Shown here piece after piece: positions 1-12,094 of a DNA stretch of 64,000 nt. Where the stretch lies: assembly GCA_026182355.1 (NCBI GenBank), contig JAPFBL010000164.1:186001-250000 (forward strand), read 5' to 3'. The stretch's first letter is position 1; each line of letters starts with the position of its first letter. The notes under the pieces were generated by a model. That model saw nothing but the letters and a program-made list of their open reading frames with translations. It was not told where the DNA came from and made no database searches. The translations under genes and the position numbers were made by a program. This DNA is from Hermatobates lingyangjiaoensis (lineage: Eukaryota > Arthropoda > Insecta > Hemiptera > Hermatobatidae).

Positions 1-394
1 ATATATTTGGTGAGCGGTGAGCAATGAAATCGTGCAATGTTGCAGTTATCTGAAGATGATGTCTTTGATAATCAAGGAAACCACAATCAAAAACAATTAT
101 AAGTATTATTGATTGAAAATAATTGCCTTTTTTTTTTATCAAATTTGGAGTAGATAAACTATTAAAGTAGAATAGAAAAATTGAATGCATACCATTTATA
201 ATAGAAATTTATAGAGTTTTCAAGGTCGCATTCTTGTTACAATAAAGATGGTAACAATCTAAATTCTAATTAAGTTCTGAGAATACATAACGAATTGATT
301 TAAGGTAGAAGAAGGGACAATGGCGACAGTTAATTACAATTCCCTGGTGGCACAATGTTATATAGAAGGGGTGGAAAGTAAAAAGAAATCATTT

Positions 395-590
395 TGAGAT
401 GGATTGTATGCCAGGAGGGTGGCGGTGGTGGCAGAGGGAGAGGGTGAGAGAGCTGGCTTCCTATTGGCCCAATGCCACCCCCTTGTGGAAGCAATGGGAG
501 GTGCCCTGTCAGCCCAATGGAACTCCCCCACTCCTTTCAATTGCCTCCCACAAGTCTGCCTTCCCCTTATTGATCCAACTGTCTAAATGG
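395..590. other. GC-rich patch, unidentified
   Basis: A block rich in G/C and purine runs (gtggcggtggtggc, then ccccttgtgg) stands out from about 70% AT flanks. Short open frames overlap it on both strands, but none resembles a known protein and there is no splice context that convinces me. It could be an old repeat fragment. Similar unexplained patches recur near 4.2, 16.8, 27.6, 29.8, 41.7, 47.5 and 49.8 kb. Confidence 0.3.
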
Positions 591-1055
591 TCAAAAAGAA
601 ATACACTCAATCACTTTTAGTTCAATACGATGATTCAATCATATATTGTTCTCTTATAACTAACACTGTTTCTTTGTACAGCCTGATTAATTCAAATGTT
701 AAACATTATAACTTTGTTAATATCCAAAAACTTTTGAAAAAACAATTGATTTTAAAGGCATAAGACATCCAAATCATTATTCCAGAAGAAAAATGATAAC
801 TGAATATTCGAATAATTCAGCCTTGTTTATATATATATAAGCTTGTAAATAAAGGGATTCTAGTAATAGAAAAATATAGACAGAACCACAGCTTCGCTGA
901 TTGTCCACCGTCGATCTACTGGAGCGCTGTGTTTTCACTCTTCTCTTCCGAAAATTTTAGAGTGTGCGCTTATAAAATTATTGCGTGTGTGTGTGTTCTG
1001 TTTATAATTTTACTTTTGTTTTACTTTTGAGACTATATATGTATATATATATATA

Positions 1056-1151
1056 TTGAAAAAGACGAGCCAATCCCTGTTGCATATTACTTTGGACACT
1101 TCTAGAAGTGTCCAAAGTAATTCGCAACAGGGATTGGCTCGTCTTTTTCAA
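1056..1151. repeat. Near-perfect 96-bp palindrome
   Basis: Two 48-bp arms (starting ttgaaaaagacgagccaa) meet at cttctagaag with one or two mismatches. The same arm sequence ends the element at 48904-49549 (positions about 49480-49545), so this is a head-to-head pair of that family's terminus. It is flanked by (TA)n on the left and TA-rich DNA on the right. Confidence 0.85.
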
Positions 1152-1179
1152 TATCTAATCTGGCATTATAGCATATATA

Positions 1180-1745
1180 TATATACAAACTTTAACATAT
1201 AGGAAAGAACACAGAAAGTCATACCACAGAACCCACTTCGATATTTCGACATACGTCGTCAAGGGGAAGAAGTGCGAAGTTATTACGTTGAGAAGCAAAC
1301 TGCTACTGGTCTCTAGAGTAACTCGTGGAACCACCGCTATGCTACCCCCCAGTGGAGGAGAGGAAAAATAGAAAGCCCTCCAATATGTATTTATAAAACA
1401 AGATAAAAAATATAATATAGAATAACTATGAAGATAAAAAACAAGTACGCAAATAAAATTAAAAAAGAAAAAGTATAGATAATCAGGAGAAAAAAATTAA
1501 TTACGGTAGTGGTTAAGACCAGGAGGAGAGCGAGCTCCAAGGAGGCATATGGATGCCTTTTCAGAAGGTCTAAGGGTGACATGGGAGATTTGTTTGAGGA
1601 TTTGTACCCTGAAACAATCATTGTACGGATGTAATCATTGATGGATGTCGAAATATCGAAGTGAGTTCTGTAGTGACTTTCTGTGTTCTTTCCTATTTGT
1701 GAAAGTCTTTATTGTCCACATGGACCTTTCATTTTATTCAAAGTA
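1180..1745. repeat. Inverted pair of PLE pseudo-LTR fragments
   Basis: The left arm (about 1187-1340, minus sense) contains the complement of GTCGAAATATCGAAGTG. The right arm (about 1640-1720) reads GATGTCGAAATATCGAAGTGAG in plus sense and ends in TA-rich DNA. A roughly 300-bp non-repeated core lies between. The arm recurs at 8164-8282 and 15497-15622. The hammerhead-like core here is decayed (TTGACGA or CCGATGA instead of CTGANGA). Confidence 0.6.
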
Positions 1746-2297
1746 TATATATATATTTATAAGGTGGATGTAGTCCTTTGATTAAACATGTTTCGTTGAA
1801 TAATCGACTATGTTTCACTAAAGACATTTTTTTCCATCAATTTGTTTACTTTTTTAAATAATTTATTCTTCTCCTTATCTAAACTTTTAAAACTGTTTGT
1901 TATGGCAGATACCCTTTAGATGTAGAAAATCACTTCAATGAGATATGGTCAATATTTCAATGATATATATAATAGAATCAAGAAAACAATGCAAAAAAGA
2001 CAACAAACGTATCAGGGTAAACTATGGATGAAAAGTAAATAGAAAACACAAGTATCTAATTTTAGGTTTAACTGTCATCAGGAGAGAAGAGAAAGCAAAG
2101 TGATGGTTGGGTCTCCAAGCAAGAATTCAATACGTTGAATTATATTCAGGAAATCAGAAGTTGTCACTCTATTAGTAGCTTCCATGTCGAATTATATATG
2201 TACTAGAAATCAGAAGTTATCACTTATTAATAGCTTTTACTTTGGATTCAATTTCAGAAATCAGAAGTTGTTACTTTATTAACATCTTTGGGAGGGG

Positions 2298-2535
2298 AGT
2301 TTAGATAAATATCAACGTGCTGGCCTCTGGACTGATGAGTTTGGGTTCGAAACCCACTGAAATCCTCAATTTATTAACGGGAGAGGTGAATAAATCTGAG
2401 CACGTCGACCCTCAGAGAGGACGTTAATCCGTGGGTCCCGAGCCTGTCCGATGTCGGGCACTCGTTAATGATACCTATTATAAATACCCTTGAGTGAGGC
2501 AAAATTAGGACTCTCAATGTAGAATCAATGGGAAA
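2298..2535 (+). mobile_element. tRNA-derived SINE, near complete
   Basis: The head resembles a tRNA gene. The B box is almost perfect (GGTTCGAAACCC within 2342-2355), followed by a family body with the phrases gtcccgagcctg, gatgtcgggcactcgttaa and aggcaaaattaggactc. The same body recurs at about nine places in the window on both strands. The 3' tail is not clear in this copy. Confidence 0.75.
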
Positions 2536-3934
2536 TGAAATATACCTTCCTTATATCATCCTTATAAACAAAAAAATAATCACTTCTATTAATAGCTTCT
2601 ATTTTGAAATCTCTTGCAGAAATCATTAACATTTTATTAATGGATAATTCAAATTATAATTTGAATGATATACAAAACATCAGAAGTTGCCACTTTATTA
2701 ATAGCTTGTATATTCTTAGTAACGTGTGTTTTAGTGTATGCTAACTGAAGAAATGAATAAATTATTTTACCTTGTTTACTAGCGTTTGTGTTTGGTAGTT
2801 TGTTTACTACCGGGTTTTAAACATTGTCTATCTTGAAGAGGAATTCAACTGCTTTAGTTTCTCTCGAAGATGGACACCTTCTAACAGCACTCGGACATTT
2901 CCATTTTCAGTGTATGGTATTGTTTACTGATTCTCTTTCATCACAGAGGCTTTAATCCGTTAATATGCAACTGATAGCTGTACTTTTGAAGTGTTGTCCC
3001 TGTACAAAATACCAGACAGAGCACTTTCAAATGTATTATAGGTCGAGTCATTACTCGACATGGTCGAAGTGATTATGAAAACAGTTAATTTTTAGCACTA
3101 TTTCGATTACTTTAAAGGACCCTCCCTCCTGAGTGTCAGGCTACTAATGAACCGAATCCGTGTCGAAGATTAATTACGATTCGAAGAGCTATATGTGAAT
3201 GGTTTTTTTCAGATCCTGTCTACAACGAAATCTTAATATCATGATGTTTAGATTAAAATATCTTAAAAAAAATTAGAGTAAATCCTAAATCACATACACA
3301 GTTACAAATATTATCCTCTACAACTTATATTTATTATATTTTTCTCTTCAACGTCATCTAAGACTACAAAATATTACAAAAAAAAAACTGTTTGCTACTT
3401 ACTGTTCATTTTTAAGCAAAACAAGTATTCTTGCGAATATTTTATGTCAATTTTTATTACTTTAAGATCTGACTTAGTTGGTTTTCAGTTGTTTCTGTTG
3501 GTGAAATTGAAGGCTGTAAGTCAGTTAATGCTAATTATTATTCATTATTTTTTTAATAAAGTTATCTCTATAACAATAATTGCATGGATAACCTTTTTTT
3601 TCTATTACTATAATTGATATCCCTTTTTATTTCTTAGTTTAATTTTAATATATTTCTTATTAAATTGTGCCACCCAAAGATCATGATATGTTATTCTTTT
3701 GAAGTAGTCACAATCATACTCTGCCTTGCCAGGTTTAAGAGAAACTGGCTGTTAAACCGGTTTGAATTTTGAGGTGTAGCACAGTTATTTATTCATTACA
3801 ATACATAAATAACAAAATATGTGTAGCAGAATCCCAAAAAAAAAACTCAAATTATTGTTAAGATTATGAGTTAGAATGTTGGTAATAATCCTAGATATTG
3901 TTTAAGAAGGAGATGGTAAAACATTCAGGTACAT

Positions 3935-4022
3935 GCAATCTTTCGGACGGAATCTGTCCGTCCCAAGTCTGACTAATGTCGGGTACTTAATGAATGACCC
4001 CTGTTCTGATAAATTTGAGTGT
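3935..4022 (+). mobile_element. SINE fragment (3' body)
   Basis: Only the part resembling gtcccgag-cctgt-atgtcgggtactta-tgaat is present, decayed relative to 2298-2535. The tRNA-like head is missing. Confidence 0.5.
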
Positions 4023-4199
4023 CTATGTGTCTCATACATAACTATAATGGGTGCCAAATAATAAATGAGCTATACTGTTCGTTTACAGAGCACCTACAGA
4101 AGGTGAAAGCTTATGTGTTTTGGAAACATTATTCTTGTTTTTTCGTTGTTCTTTGCGAAGTATACTGTATAAGTTGTCTTAGAGGACTTGAGGTTTTAT

Positions 4200-4470
4200 G
4201 CGACTGGTTTACCCTAGTGAGGTAGTGTCCAGGAAGGAGCCAGTGTTGGATTGCCAGATGGACTTGGAGGCCCACAGGGCTGTGGGAAGCGTAATGTCAA
4301 GGCCACGGCCCGCCGGAAGGCAACCCTACACTCTCTTCTTCCACTTCACCGATCATACTCCGACTTTTTTACATCCCTTCTCCTGACCTCACCTTTTTGT
4401 CCTTTACTTCCAGCCCACATAACGGTCAAACTCAACACTCCTCCTGCTTTAGTCCACTTTCCGTGATAAA
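4200..4470. other. GC-richer patch, unidentified
   Basis: About 250 bp with higher GC (ggcccacagggctgtggg, cacggcccgccgg) than its surroundings. Short overlapping open frames do not resemble a known family. From here to about 7480 I see no further feature. Confidence 0.25.
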
Positions 4471-7400
4471 AACAGCAAAACATCCCTCCTTTTGTCTTTC
4501 AATTCATGTCAAATTATAAAGAATAAACGACTGTTTTACTTTCACCGAACCCAGATTACTTGCTAAGTAAACAAACTTATTATTATTGTATTTTACTTTT
4601 CATGACCAAATTAAAGTATATTCCTTCTTTATATTCAACACAATAGCAATCCTCAAACATTTGTCAATCAAGCATACAATTTCTCATGCTTTCCATGGTA
4701 TGATGTAGTTGTCTAACAAAATGCTCTAATCAATCTTATGTTGCACTCTTGAACGAAACTTAATATTAGATTTAGATTTCCTTGTAGTTATGAATCTTAT
4801 TATCTCTGGGTAATAATATTAAATTAAGAGGAATGGACTAAGTTTTATATTACAAAACAGATATTAATTTTAAGTTACTTCTTCGGTGATGAATATCACT
4901 AATACTTTTTTCTGACATGTTTCTGACATTTTTCAGACAAAATAGGGACATTTTAAAGTCTTAAAGAGAAAGCTTTAGCTGAAATTTTCAATATAGAAGG
5001 ATCCAAAATGTAATAGATCCACTGCTACAGGGGTCCTGACTAAAAAAAAAAGCCATTTTCTCTTGTAAGAGATTATTTCGAAACAAGAAATATTCACTTT
5101 GATTTTATAAAGGTGTTATTACTGATGTGGTAAAGCCAATGATAATTATATGCATCAATTGTATTATATATAAAAATATGAATGTATGATGATAGCGGGT
5201 TCAATCACTATCTGAACGGTCTCCAGGAATGAAAGACTAATGAACATCTCCAATTTAGACATTTATATTATGTTTAAATGGTACATTATATACCCAAGAA
5301 GTTTGATTATATTTACTTATAGTAAAGTTGAGTGTAGGCCACTCCAGATTTTTTTATAAATAAGTTTATAAAAGTAGGTAATTATAATATTAGTCTCCAA
5401 AATTTGGTGTGTACGTACCATTTCTTCTTCATATTGAACCGAGTTAGTTCCTAAGTCAGTATCTTATTTATTTTGATGTTTTTTTAAATGGATTCATGGC
5501 CTTTATTATTCAAAAGAGTAAAATCAAAGCACCAATTAACTATAGAGTAGCCACATTACTGCGGGCTGTTACCCATGTTTTAGTACCATGCCACAAGTTC
5601 GCTTAACAATCATGATTAAAATGGCTATCAGTTTGTTAAACATGGCTATAGCTTCGTGTCAACATCACTTTTTGTGATAGTTGCAATACTTGTGTATAAA
5701 AATTATGTCAGTTCTTAAGAATTGCCAAATGAAGAGAACTGTAGTCTCAAATTTTAGACACCAGTATGGTCGAACAGTTGATTAGACAATAGACATTCAA
5801 GGAAAATTTTTTTGAACGATGTTTATGATAATGAAACATTTTAGAGGTTAAGTTGTTGGCCTTGAGAACGCATTAACTTCGCAGTTTGATCACAATAAAT
5901 TTCATCTAACCTCTTTTGTTCATTTCAAATTATCAGATTCACCGGAATCGAAACACCGAAATGTGAACAGCTATGTGTTCAGTTATAAGATTGTTGTAAT
6001 TAAAATTTGTGAAACAATGTAAATTTACTCGTTACTATTAAAACACTATATTTAAAAGTATGGTAACGCTTAAAAGCGAGTTGCACAATTTTATTTGTCC
6101 AATGAAATGAAAACCCCAGGGTGTTTTACCAAAAATGTGTAATTCTTATGCATGAAAACGAACGCATTGACATTGCTCAGAGAGAGAAAGAAGTGCTAGA
6201 CAAATATGGTTAGAGAGGTTGTCCCATTCTTATTAGAGTCTAGAAATCAAGTATTTCTGATTTTAATTTGTATAGGAAATTATCTGCTGGCTGTTAACTC
6301 TCACAGACAAAGCTATTGTCCTCATCAAAACTGAGTCGCCCTTGAATAAACCATTACATTAATGTTTATAGTTCTACTCCAGATGTCTGAGTCTCAGTAT
6401 CAGTTAGACTCTGACTTGTTTTGGTTGATAGATTTAAGCCATTTTCCTGATTTCATACAGTGGTTTATCATATTATTGTGAAATTTTGTTATATTTGGTA
6501 TTATATTTGCTTATAGCAAAGTTGATTGTAAACCATTCCAGAATTATTTAAATATGTTCAATGTTTTAGTGTAGACTACTGTGCGCGTGGCTCATACCTC
6601 TTATCAGTTGTTAATCAAGGCATTCACTGATATAGAATAAATCCATCCAGTACGATATGAAGTCTCTTGACTTCATCTGAACGACGAGTACATTTCCCCC
6701 TTTACTCGTAAAGGTGGCACTACTGTAGGCGTGACAAGTACCTCCTTTCAAGAAATGTTGAAGTCAACAACAGAAATGGTAGTTTCCTGGTCCCAGCTTT
6801 TAATGTTCATTTATTCAGTTCACAAATTAGTGATGTTCAGAACCCAATGTGATGCCGTTTAACATAAAATCTAGAAAACGTATACACTTCCATTATTGCA
6901 TTTTTTGAAACCTGAAAAGAATCTTTACTGAATAGCACCATTGTGCTCCCAAATTAAAAACTGTCTCCTAAAGCAATTATGGAAAAATAAATTTAAAGTG
7001 TGCACTCATTCAACCCGCTAAATCATAATCCATTAGCTCAGGTATAGTAAATAACTTCGAAAGTTATACAAGCAAAATCAGAATAACCTTTACAAAATAC
7101 TGATTCTTAAGTGAATTTGTTTTACTAGTGTAATATACATAACATTAAAAAACCCCTTCTACTGAAATAAACAGTAGAAATGATCAGAATTAGAATATCT
7201 TTTAAACATTTCATTGAATCAGCACATGATGCCATTTTCATTATTTCTATATTAGAAGTTATTTTGGTTATTTCTTTTATTACTTTTAGAAAGAAAAAGA
7301 TCAAGGTCGGATGTGAAACCTACAAAGTTCCTTCACTGAATGCTTCAATATTGCTTAGAAGTTATTTATGCCGCTAGAAATATTATTTCTTTCTGAATAT

Positions 7401-7499
7401 TCTATTGTGTCAAGTTTCTATATTTGGTTTTCTTTTTAAAAGAACTACTTGACTTGAAAATGTATAATTTATATATATCGTTTTGATATATATATATAT

Positions 7500-7700
7500 A
7501 TATAAACTAGAATTTAAAAAAGAACACATAGAAAGGAAACCACTGAACTCACTACTATATTTCGATGTCCTCGTCTTCAGGAAAAGAAGTGAATCGCTCC
7601 AAAGGCTGATAACGACTGACTTGGCGTTCGAACTGAAGCACTCAAACAGTGTAGCCAACTTTCGGAGGAAAGGTAGACAGGGAAGATAAAGAGATAAAAG
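7500..7700 (-). repeat. PLE pseudo-LTR fragment with hammerhead-like core
   Basis: Read on minus, it has CTGAAGA, a weak hairpin (CGAGGACATC), then GAAATATA and GTAGTGAG near 7553-7597, preceded by (TA)n at the plus-left edge. Related decayed copies lie near 14950-15030, 46440-46530 and 46960-47010. Stem II is only about 2 bp, so ribozyme activity is doubtful. Confidence 0.45.
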
Positions 7701-7824
7701 CCAAATAAAAATTAAAAAATGAAAACATTTAACTAAAATAAAATTAAAAGCTGATAACAACTTTAAAATATATATATATATATAATATATATATCTTCAC
7801 TTAATTAAACGAAACACGATCCAA

Positions 7825-8104
7825 ACTGGACACAATACCAGTTCAAAATTCAAGAAGAGGAACACACAGAGTAAGGAAACACACTTACAGATTCAAATTT
7901 TCGGGTAATCCGTCTTCAGGAGAAAAGAGAAAGAGAGACCACTCTGTCGTTAATAGTTACATCTGCAAGTAACGGGTTATATGCCGTTACGTCTACAACG
8001 TGCTTGGTCTCCCTTTCTCTTTTCTCCTGAAGACGGATTACCCAAAAATTTGAGTCTGTTAGTGTGTTTCCTTACTCTGTGTGTTACTATTCTTGAATTT
8101 TGAA

Positions 8105-8109
<5 letters not shown>
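7825..8109. repeat. Inverted pair of PLE pseudo-LTRs (family C)
   Basis: The left arm (about 7838-7945, minus sense) and right arm (about 7999-8107, plus sense) are complementary over about 105 bp. Each holds CTC-CTGAAGA-CGGATTACCC followed by GAAAATTTGAG or a close variant. Ends abut (TA)n on both sides. The same pair structure is at 33263-33558 and a single arm is at 54965-55135. Confidence 0.8.

Positions 8110-8163
<54 letters not shown>
8103..8163. repeat. (TA)n microsatellite
   Basis: About 27 to 30 uninterrupted TA units, one of the longest in the window. It separates two different PLE pseudo-LTR fragments, so it looks like a preferred or shared insertion target. Confidence 0.95.
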
Positions 8164-8165
<2 letters not shown>

Positions 8166-8282
8166 TTTAACAAAGAGAAAAGAACACAGAAAGACACTAC
8201 AGAACTCACTTCGATATTTCGACATCCGTCGTCATCGGGAAGAAGTGCGAAGTACTCGCGTTGAGAAGCAAACTGCTATATA
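8164..8282 (-). repeat. Single PLE pseudo-LTR arm between (TA)n tracts
   Basis: About 118 bp bounded by (TA)n on both sides. On minus it reads CCGATGACGACGGATGTC then GAAATATCGAAGTGAG. The hammerhead core has U4 changed to C (CCGATGA), so it is a decayed ribozyme site. It is nearly identical to 15497-15622. Confidence 0.65.
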
Positions 8283-8384
8283 TATATATATATATCGTTT
8301 TCCTTTTTCCATTGTGGTTTAAGCTATATATATATTTAAAAAATAAATGTCGGATTTTAGATTTTTAGTTTGGTTGAAAATGTT

Positions 8385-9330
8385 TCAAATTATTTTAAAA
8401 CTCTTTTTATATCGTGGTTGCATAGTTCATGCATTAACTCACCATATTTCTTGTTATTGAATATATTCATCGACATGCTTCGGTACTTACAAGTCAACAT
8501 AATCAGGAAAAAACATTATTAGCATAATTAACTATTACACAATAAGTATCATAAAACTAAAAGAATTGGAGTAAAGATTACACTTGCTATCAACAGGTTG
8601 CAATGTCTGGTTTGGGGAATCACGTTGTTAAAGTCAGGTTGTGTTCTTGTTCATGAAATGGCCCTTTATGTTTCTTCACCTGGCGTGTCTTGATGCGTTT
8701 GTGTACTAATTCTTCCATCAATTTGTTCTTTTCCTTTGTTTTTGGCTTATATAAGATCTCTGAACAAGCGCAGCTGGTTACTAAAATTATCTTTCTGTTC
8801 ATTAATGCTTGGACATTTCTATAGGATGTAAAGCACTTCTAGTGTTCTTAGCCTTATGTTTTACGTCTTAGAGAATAATAGTCGTTTTCTCTGGCTATTA
8901 TTTTTGTGTTACTAATAAAAGTTTCTCTGCACATTGTCGTTTTATGAACCTTATGGAAGTGTTCTTTAAGGACTCCTGAAGCCAGGTGCATTGTATGCCT
9001 CCTAGAAAGGGTGGTAACAGTCGATCCTATATATGAGGAATTTAGAAACTCACTTTCCCAACGGATATTTAAACTCGTATATTATGTTCGTCTGCTTCAG
9101 GGGTTGCATTTCTTCCTGTTGGTTCTTAATTATTAGTTGAATCGAGGTTTTACTTCTATAAAATATAATTATCTGGAGCTTGTCTTCCTGTTTTCTGCAC
9201 TTTATGTTGTTACGCAGAATGGTTTTGAGTACTTTTTCGTCTGTTTTGTAGTTTTCAAAAAACTGATATTCATAATATACCTTATATGTCGTGTAATCTT
9301 TTTCTTCATATTTCCTATTGTTCTTGATCT
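8385..9330 (-). pseudogene. PLE 3' coding relic (GIY-YIG endonuclease)
   Basis: Read on minus from about 9300 down, disrupted frames spell PLE C-terminal signatures: YKTDEKVLKTILRNN, then a GIY-YIG core TNIIYEF...IYIGSTVTTLSRR, then HLASGVLKEHFHKVHK. The GIY-YIG nuclease nicks target DNA for retrotransposition. Several stops and shifts break the frame, and the RT domain is absent. Downstream on minus (8510-8385) is a pseudo-LTR with a decayed hammerhead-like core. A sister copy lies at 12510-13170. Confidence 0.7.
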
Positions 9331-9359
9331 GTAGACTGCCGTAGTTTTTTAGAGTTCTG

Positions 9360-9660
9360 TACTACAGAATACAGAATGTAGTTATGTCGCTATAACGGCC
9401 ACCATAATAGTGGAAATATTGAAAAGTGAATATTTGTTGTATTTTTTTCTATGTGTTACAGTTTATTTTAAGTGTAATCAATCTGTCCTGCTTGACCGTT
9501 TTTCGTTTATCATGTAAATATATATATATGATCAAACCACAAAAAGAAATGGGAAAACGAGACAGTTGGGTTTTTACTCTGACGAAGACCGCACTGAAAT
9601 TTATTGCACTAATCTGCCATATTAGAATTTATTGTTATAGGTAATTCGTCGAATGAATGA
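9360..9660 (+). repeat. Two PLE pseudo-LTR remnants
   Basis: At 9390-9480 there is a relic of family D (ending ggaaatattgaaaagtgaat, as at 33821-33838 where the core is intact). At 9525-9600 there is a family A relic (atgatcaaaccac...tactCTGACGAagaccgc) in which most of the stem II loop and closing strand are deleted before GAAA. Confidence 0.5.
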
Positions 9661-9759
9661 ATGTTCTGCCGGTGGATATTTTTGTAGCATGTGGATATTC
9701 TTGAACTGATTCTTTATGAACAAATTATTTCACGTTTTGCTACTATTCTTTCTCACATA

Positions 9760-10011
9760 ATACTCATTTTACACACATGAACAATCTCTTCTCTCGGAGT
9801 AAAAATTGACGCAACAACCGTACGACTAAATCAAGGATCAATTTTTATTAATCGGCCAGGAATAATATACGGACAATGTTCAGAAATTTGCGGAGGAAAC
9901 CACAGTTTTATGCCTCTTACAGTAGAAGCTATTATATGCAACTTTACGAAACTAAACTTAAATGAAAAGTTAAATAATTATAACTGTACGCTAAATTTAA
10001 TTCTAATTTAA
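9760..10011 (+). pseudogene. cox2: Mitochondrial cox2 C-terminus in nuclear DNA (NUMT)
   Basis: The reading frame spells the C-terminal half of cytochrome c oxidase subunit II, including [23 protein letters not shown] and the CuA-site block [15 protein letters not shown], with the two Cys, His and Met ligands in place. The Trp of HTW is encoded by TGA (9778-9780), which needs a mitochondrial code. The frame then stays open to TAA at 10009-10011, with an AT-rich tail of about 26 residues longer than usual. Upstream of about 9745 the match fades into repeat DNA, and surrounding sequence is nuclear-type TE remnants. The lack of in-frame damage suggests a recent transfer. A real nuclear cox2 is unlikely because the N-terminal half with its membrane helices is absent. 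Confidence 0.85.
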
Positions 10012-10504
10012 TTTTTAAATTAATCTAATTTTTATTTCCTTTTTGTGTGTGTTGAAAGACATTTTCTCGACTAATGCTCTTAGTTTGCCTTCGTATCTTC
10101 AATTCTTTTTTCCTTAAAATAGTATGGAATAATCTTCATGCTCCGTTTTTTGACTTCAATTTCTCGTATGTAGAGGTTTTAGTATCTGAAGGTATCACTA
10201 TAGTTATAGCCGAAAGACTCAAGCACACAAAAAATCCAAAACAGGTTGAAACAGAAAATTCGTTATTATAAATGTTAGTATTTCTTTCCTTATTTGTGTA
10301 TAGACAAAAAAATCATTAAATAAATTATAAATGAAAATATATTTCAATAAAATTGAGAAGGCGGTTTGTGTACAATTAAGAGCCAAATGTGAGATTTCTG
10401 AGCTCCTACATTGAATGTGTCAATTCATTGAAACTTAAGATCTTTCAACTAAAACAACTGGTATTTGTCAAAGTTTCACTATACTGAATATAGTGATACT
10501 GAAT

Positions 10505-10987
10505 TTATAAATGATACAGTGGTGGATTGAAGAGAGAGGAAGTCAAGAGTTTTAAAGGTCGTAAAACTCTCACAAGGCTTAAAGCATGTTAAATATTGAA
10601 AGTTCTACTATTCAATATTGTGACTTATTGACATTGTGTTCTGAAACATTCGTTAAAACTGAAACTGTGAGAATTATTATGATGAGTGGCAATAATCCTG
10701 AAGTGAGATCATCTTGGTTGAAAACATAAGACATTTGTCAACAGCTTAAGTATATAACAAAGATGAATCAATGGATTTTTCAGAGCGGATATTGATGCCA
10801 ATTAGGAAATGAAACCAATAACTAATATTTAAAACCGATATATGTTTGCAGTAAAATAGAAAAAAAATGCCCGTAAATATTGAATAGAACCTTTAAAATT
10901 TAACATGTTTAAGGCAAGTGTGTCACAGCCTTTAAAATACAACTCTTGACTTCCTCCCTTCTCAATAACACAACTGTATCATTTATA
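10505..10987. mobile_element. Terminal inverted repeat element (MITE-like)
   Basis: The ends are inverted repeats of about 55 bp. The left end reads TTATAAATGATACAG... with gaggaagtcaagag, and the right end is its complement (cttgacttcctccc ... CTGTATCATTTATA). The roughly 370-bp interior has no ORF. A TA dinucleotide at the edges would fit a TA target duplication. The superfamily is not recognised. Confidence 0.65.
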
Positions 10988-11332
10988 CCAGTATAGTTTT
11001 TTTTCTTTTTTAAATTCTTTATTCACATGCTTCACACAAGGTATTACATGTTGTACTATTTTTACAATAATATTATATACATTTAGACTCAATATATGAC
11101 ATTGTTAGTATTTGCTAAATAAATTATATTAATAATTTATAAAATGAACAAAGAGATAATAATACAGTTATTAGCTTAAAATTCCTGTACAGTTCTTCTA
11201 ATACTATTACAAAATAATTAAAGTTTATTTAAAAATATAAATCTTAAGTATTCATATATATGCAGCTATATACTCATATATCTTGTCCTAATATCTAATA
11301 TCAAGTATCTAATATATATATATTACACACAT

Positions 11333-11425
11333 ACGCTTATATATATATATATATATATATAAACACACATATATATACATATATGCATGTACATGCACAC
11401 ACGTACATATATATATATATATATT
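11333..11425. repeat. (TA)n / (CA)n compound microsatellite
   Basis: Mixed TA and CA/TG runs, adjoining the 3' side (on minus) of the non-LTR relic at 11430-11625. Confidence 0.85.
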
Positions 11426-11429
11426 TTAT

Positions 11430-11625
11430 AATAAGTTACAGTTTTTAAAGCAGTTGTTGACAAACTCTTTGAAGTGGTTGTAGCAGTCAGGTTGTAGTAG
11501 TTGGTTTTTGGGGAGTGGCCAGCTCAGTCCTTGGGCAATCACAGCCTTCTTGAACGTTGTTCTTTCAGGTATTAGAGCTGAACAGTCTCACAGGAGATGG
11601 TCCAAAGTTTGTGATAATGTGATAA
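11430..11625 (-). pseudogene. Non-LTR retrotransposon ORF2 C-terminal relic
   Basis: Minus-strand frame reads QTLDHLL-(stop)-DCSALIPERTTF and continues through about 45 residues to a TAA near 11435. The stop is TGA in place of the usual Trp codon. TLDHLLWDC-like segments are typical of the extreme C-terminus of Jockey/R1/I-type LINE proteins, after the RT. The rest of the element is missing and the sequence falls into TA/CA repeats on its 3' side. Confidence 0.55.
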
Positions 11626-11636
11626 CAGTATAGTAA

Positions 11637-11680
11637 AACTCTGATGAAAACCAGCTGTTTTGGTTGAAAGATCTTAATCA
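11637..11680 (+). ncRNA. Hammerhead-like motif, diverged family A
   Basis: CTGATGA (11641-11647), A, stem II AACCA/TGGTT closing a 7-nt loop (GCTGTTT), GAAA (11666-11669), GATCTT, then AATC. Relative to family A elsewhere (GACCG/CGGTT) both strands of stem II have changed while pairing is kept. Stem I is only partly paired here. Decayed relatives are near 6395-6440 (+) and 10431-10475 (-). Confidence 0.5.
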
Positions 11681-12094
11681 CATTTCTGAATTTCATACTG
11701 TAGTTTAAACATCGATTTATATTTCACATGTTTACTGTGATATCTTGTTACATATACATAAGAGTATAAATGAGCTGTTTATTTTAAAAGTTGCGTAAGT
11801 CGCTTTCTTAATCAAGATATTTGCGATTTGGGTTTGCGTTTTAACGCAAATTATCTTGAGATAATTTTTTATCTCAAGATATTTATATCTTTCTAACTAT
11901 AAATAATTTTTTAAAAAATGTATTGTTATTAAAAATCATCACTTTTCTTTGACGTAAAGTGACTTATGCCACTTTCAAAATAAATCACACATATCAACGT
12001 CCAAACGAAAGCCATGGTTTGGACATTTATTTCTGTTTCACGTGTTTATTGTGAACTTTTGTTAACGAGTAGATAACTATATCTATATCTATAT

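Noticed and set aside
8620..8802. 60-codon minus frame as a gene
   Set aside because: Part of the decayed PLE region shared with 12850-13030; the frame is broken in the sister copy.
9778..10011. A functional nuclear cox2 gene
   Set aside because: It needs the mitochondrial code at TGA 9778-9780, lacks the N-terminal membrane half, and has no promoter or splice context.
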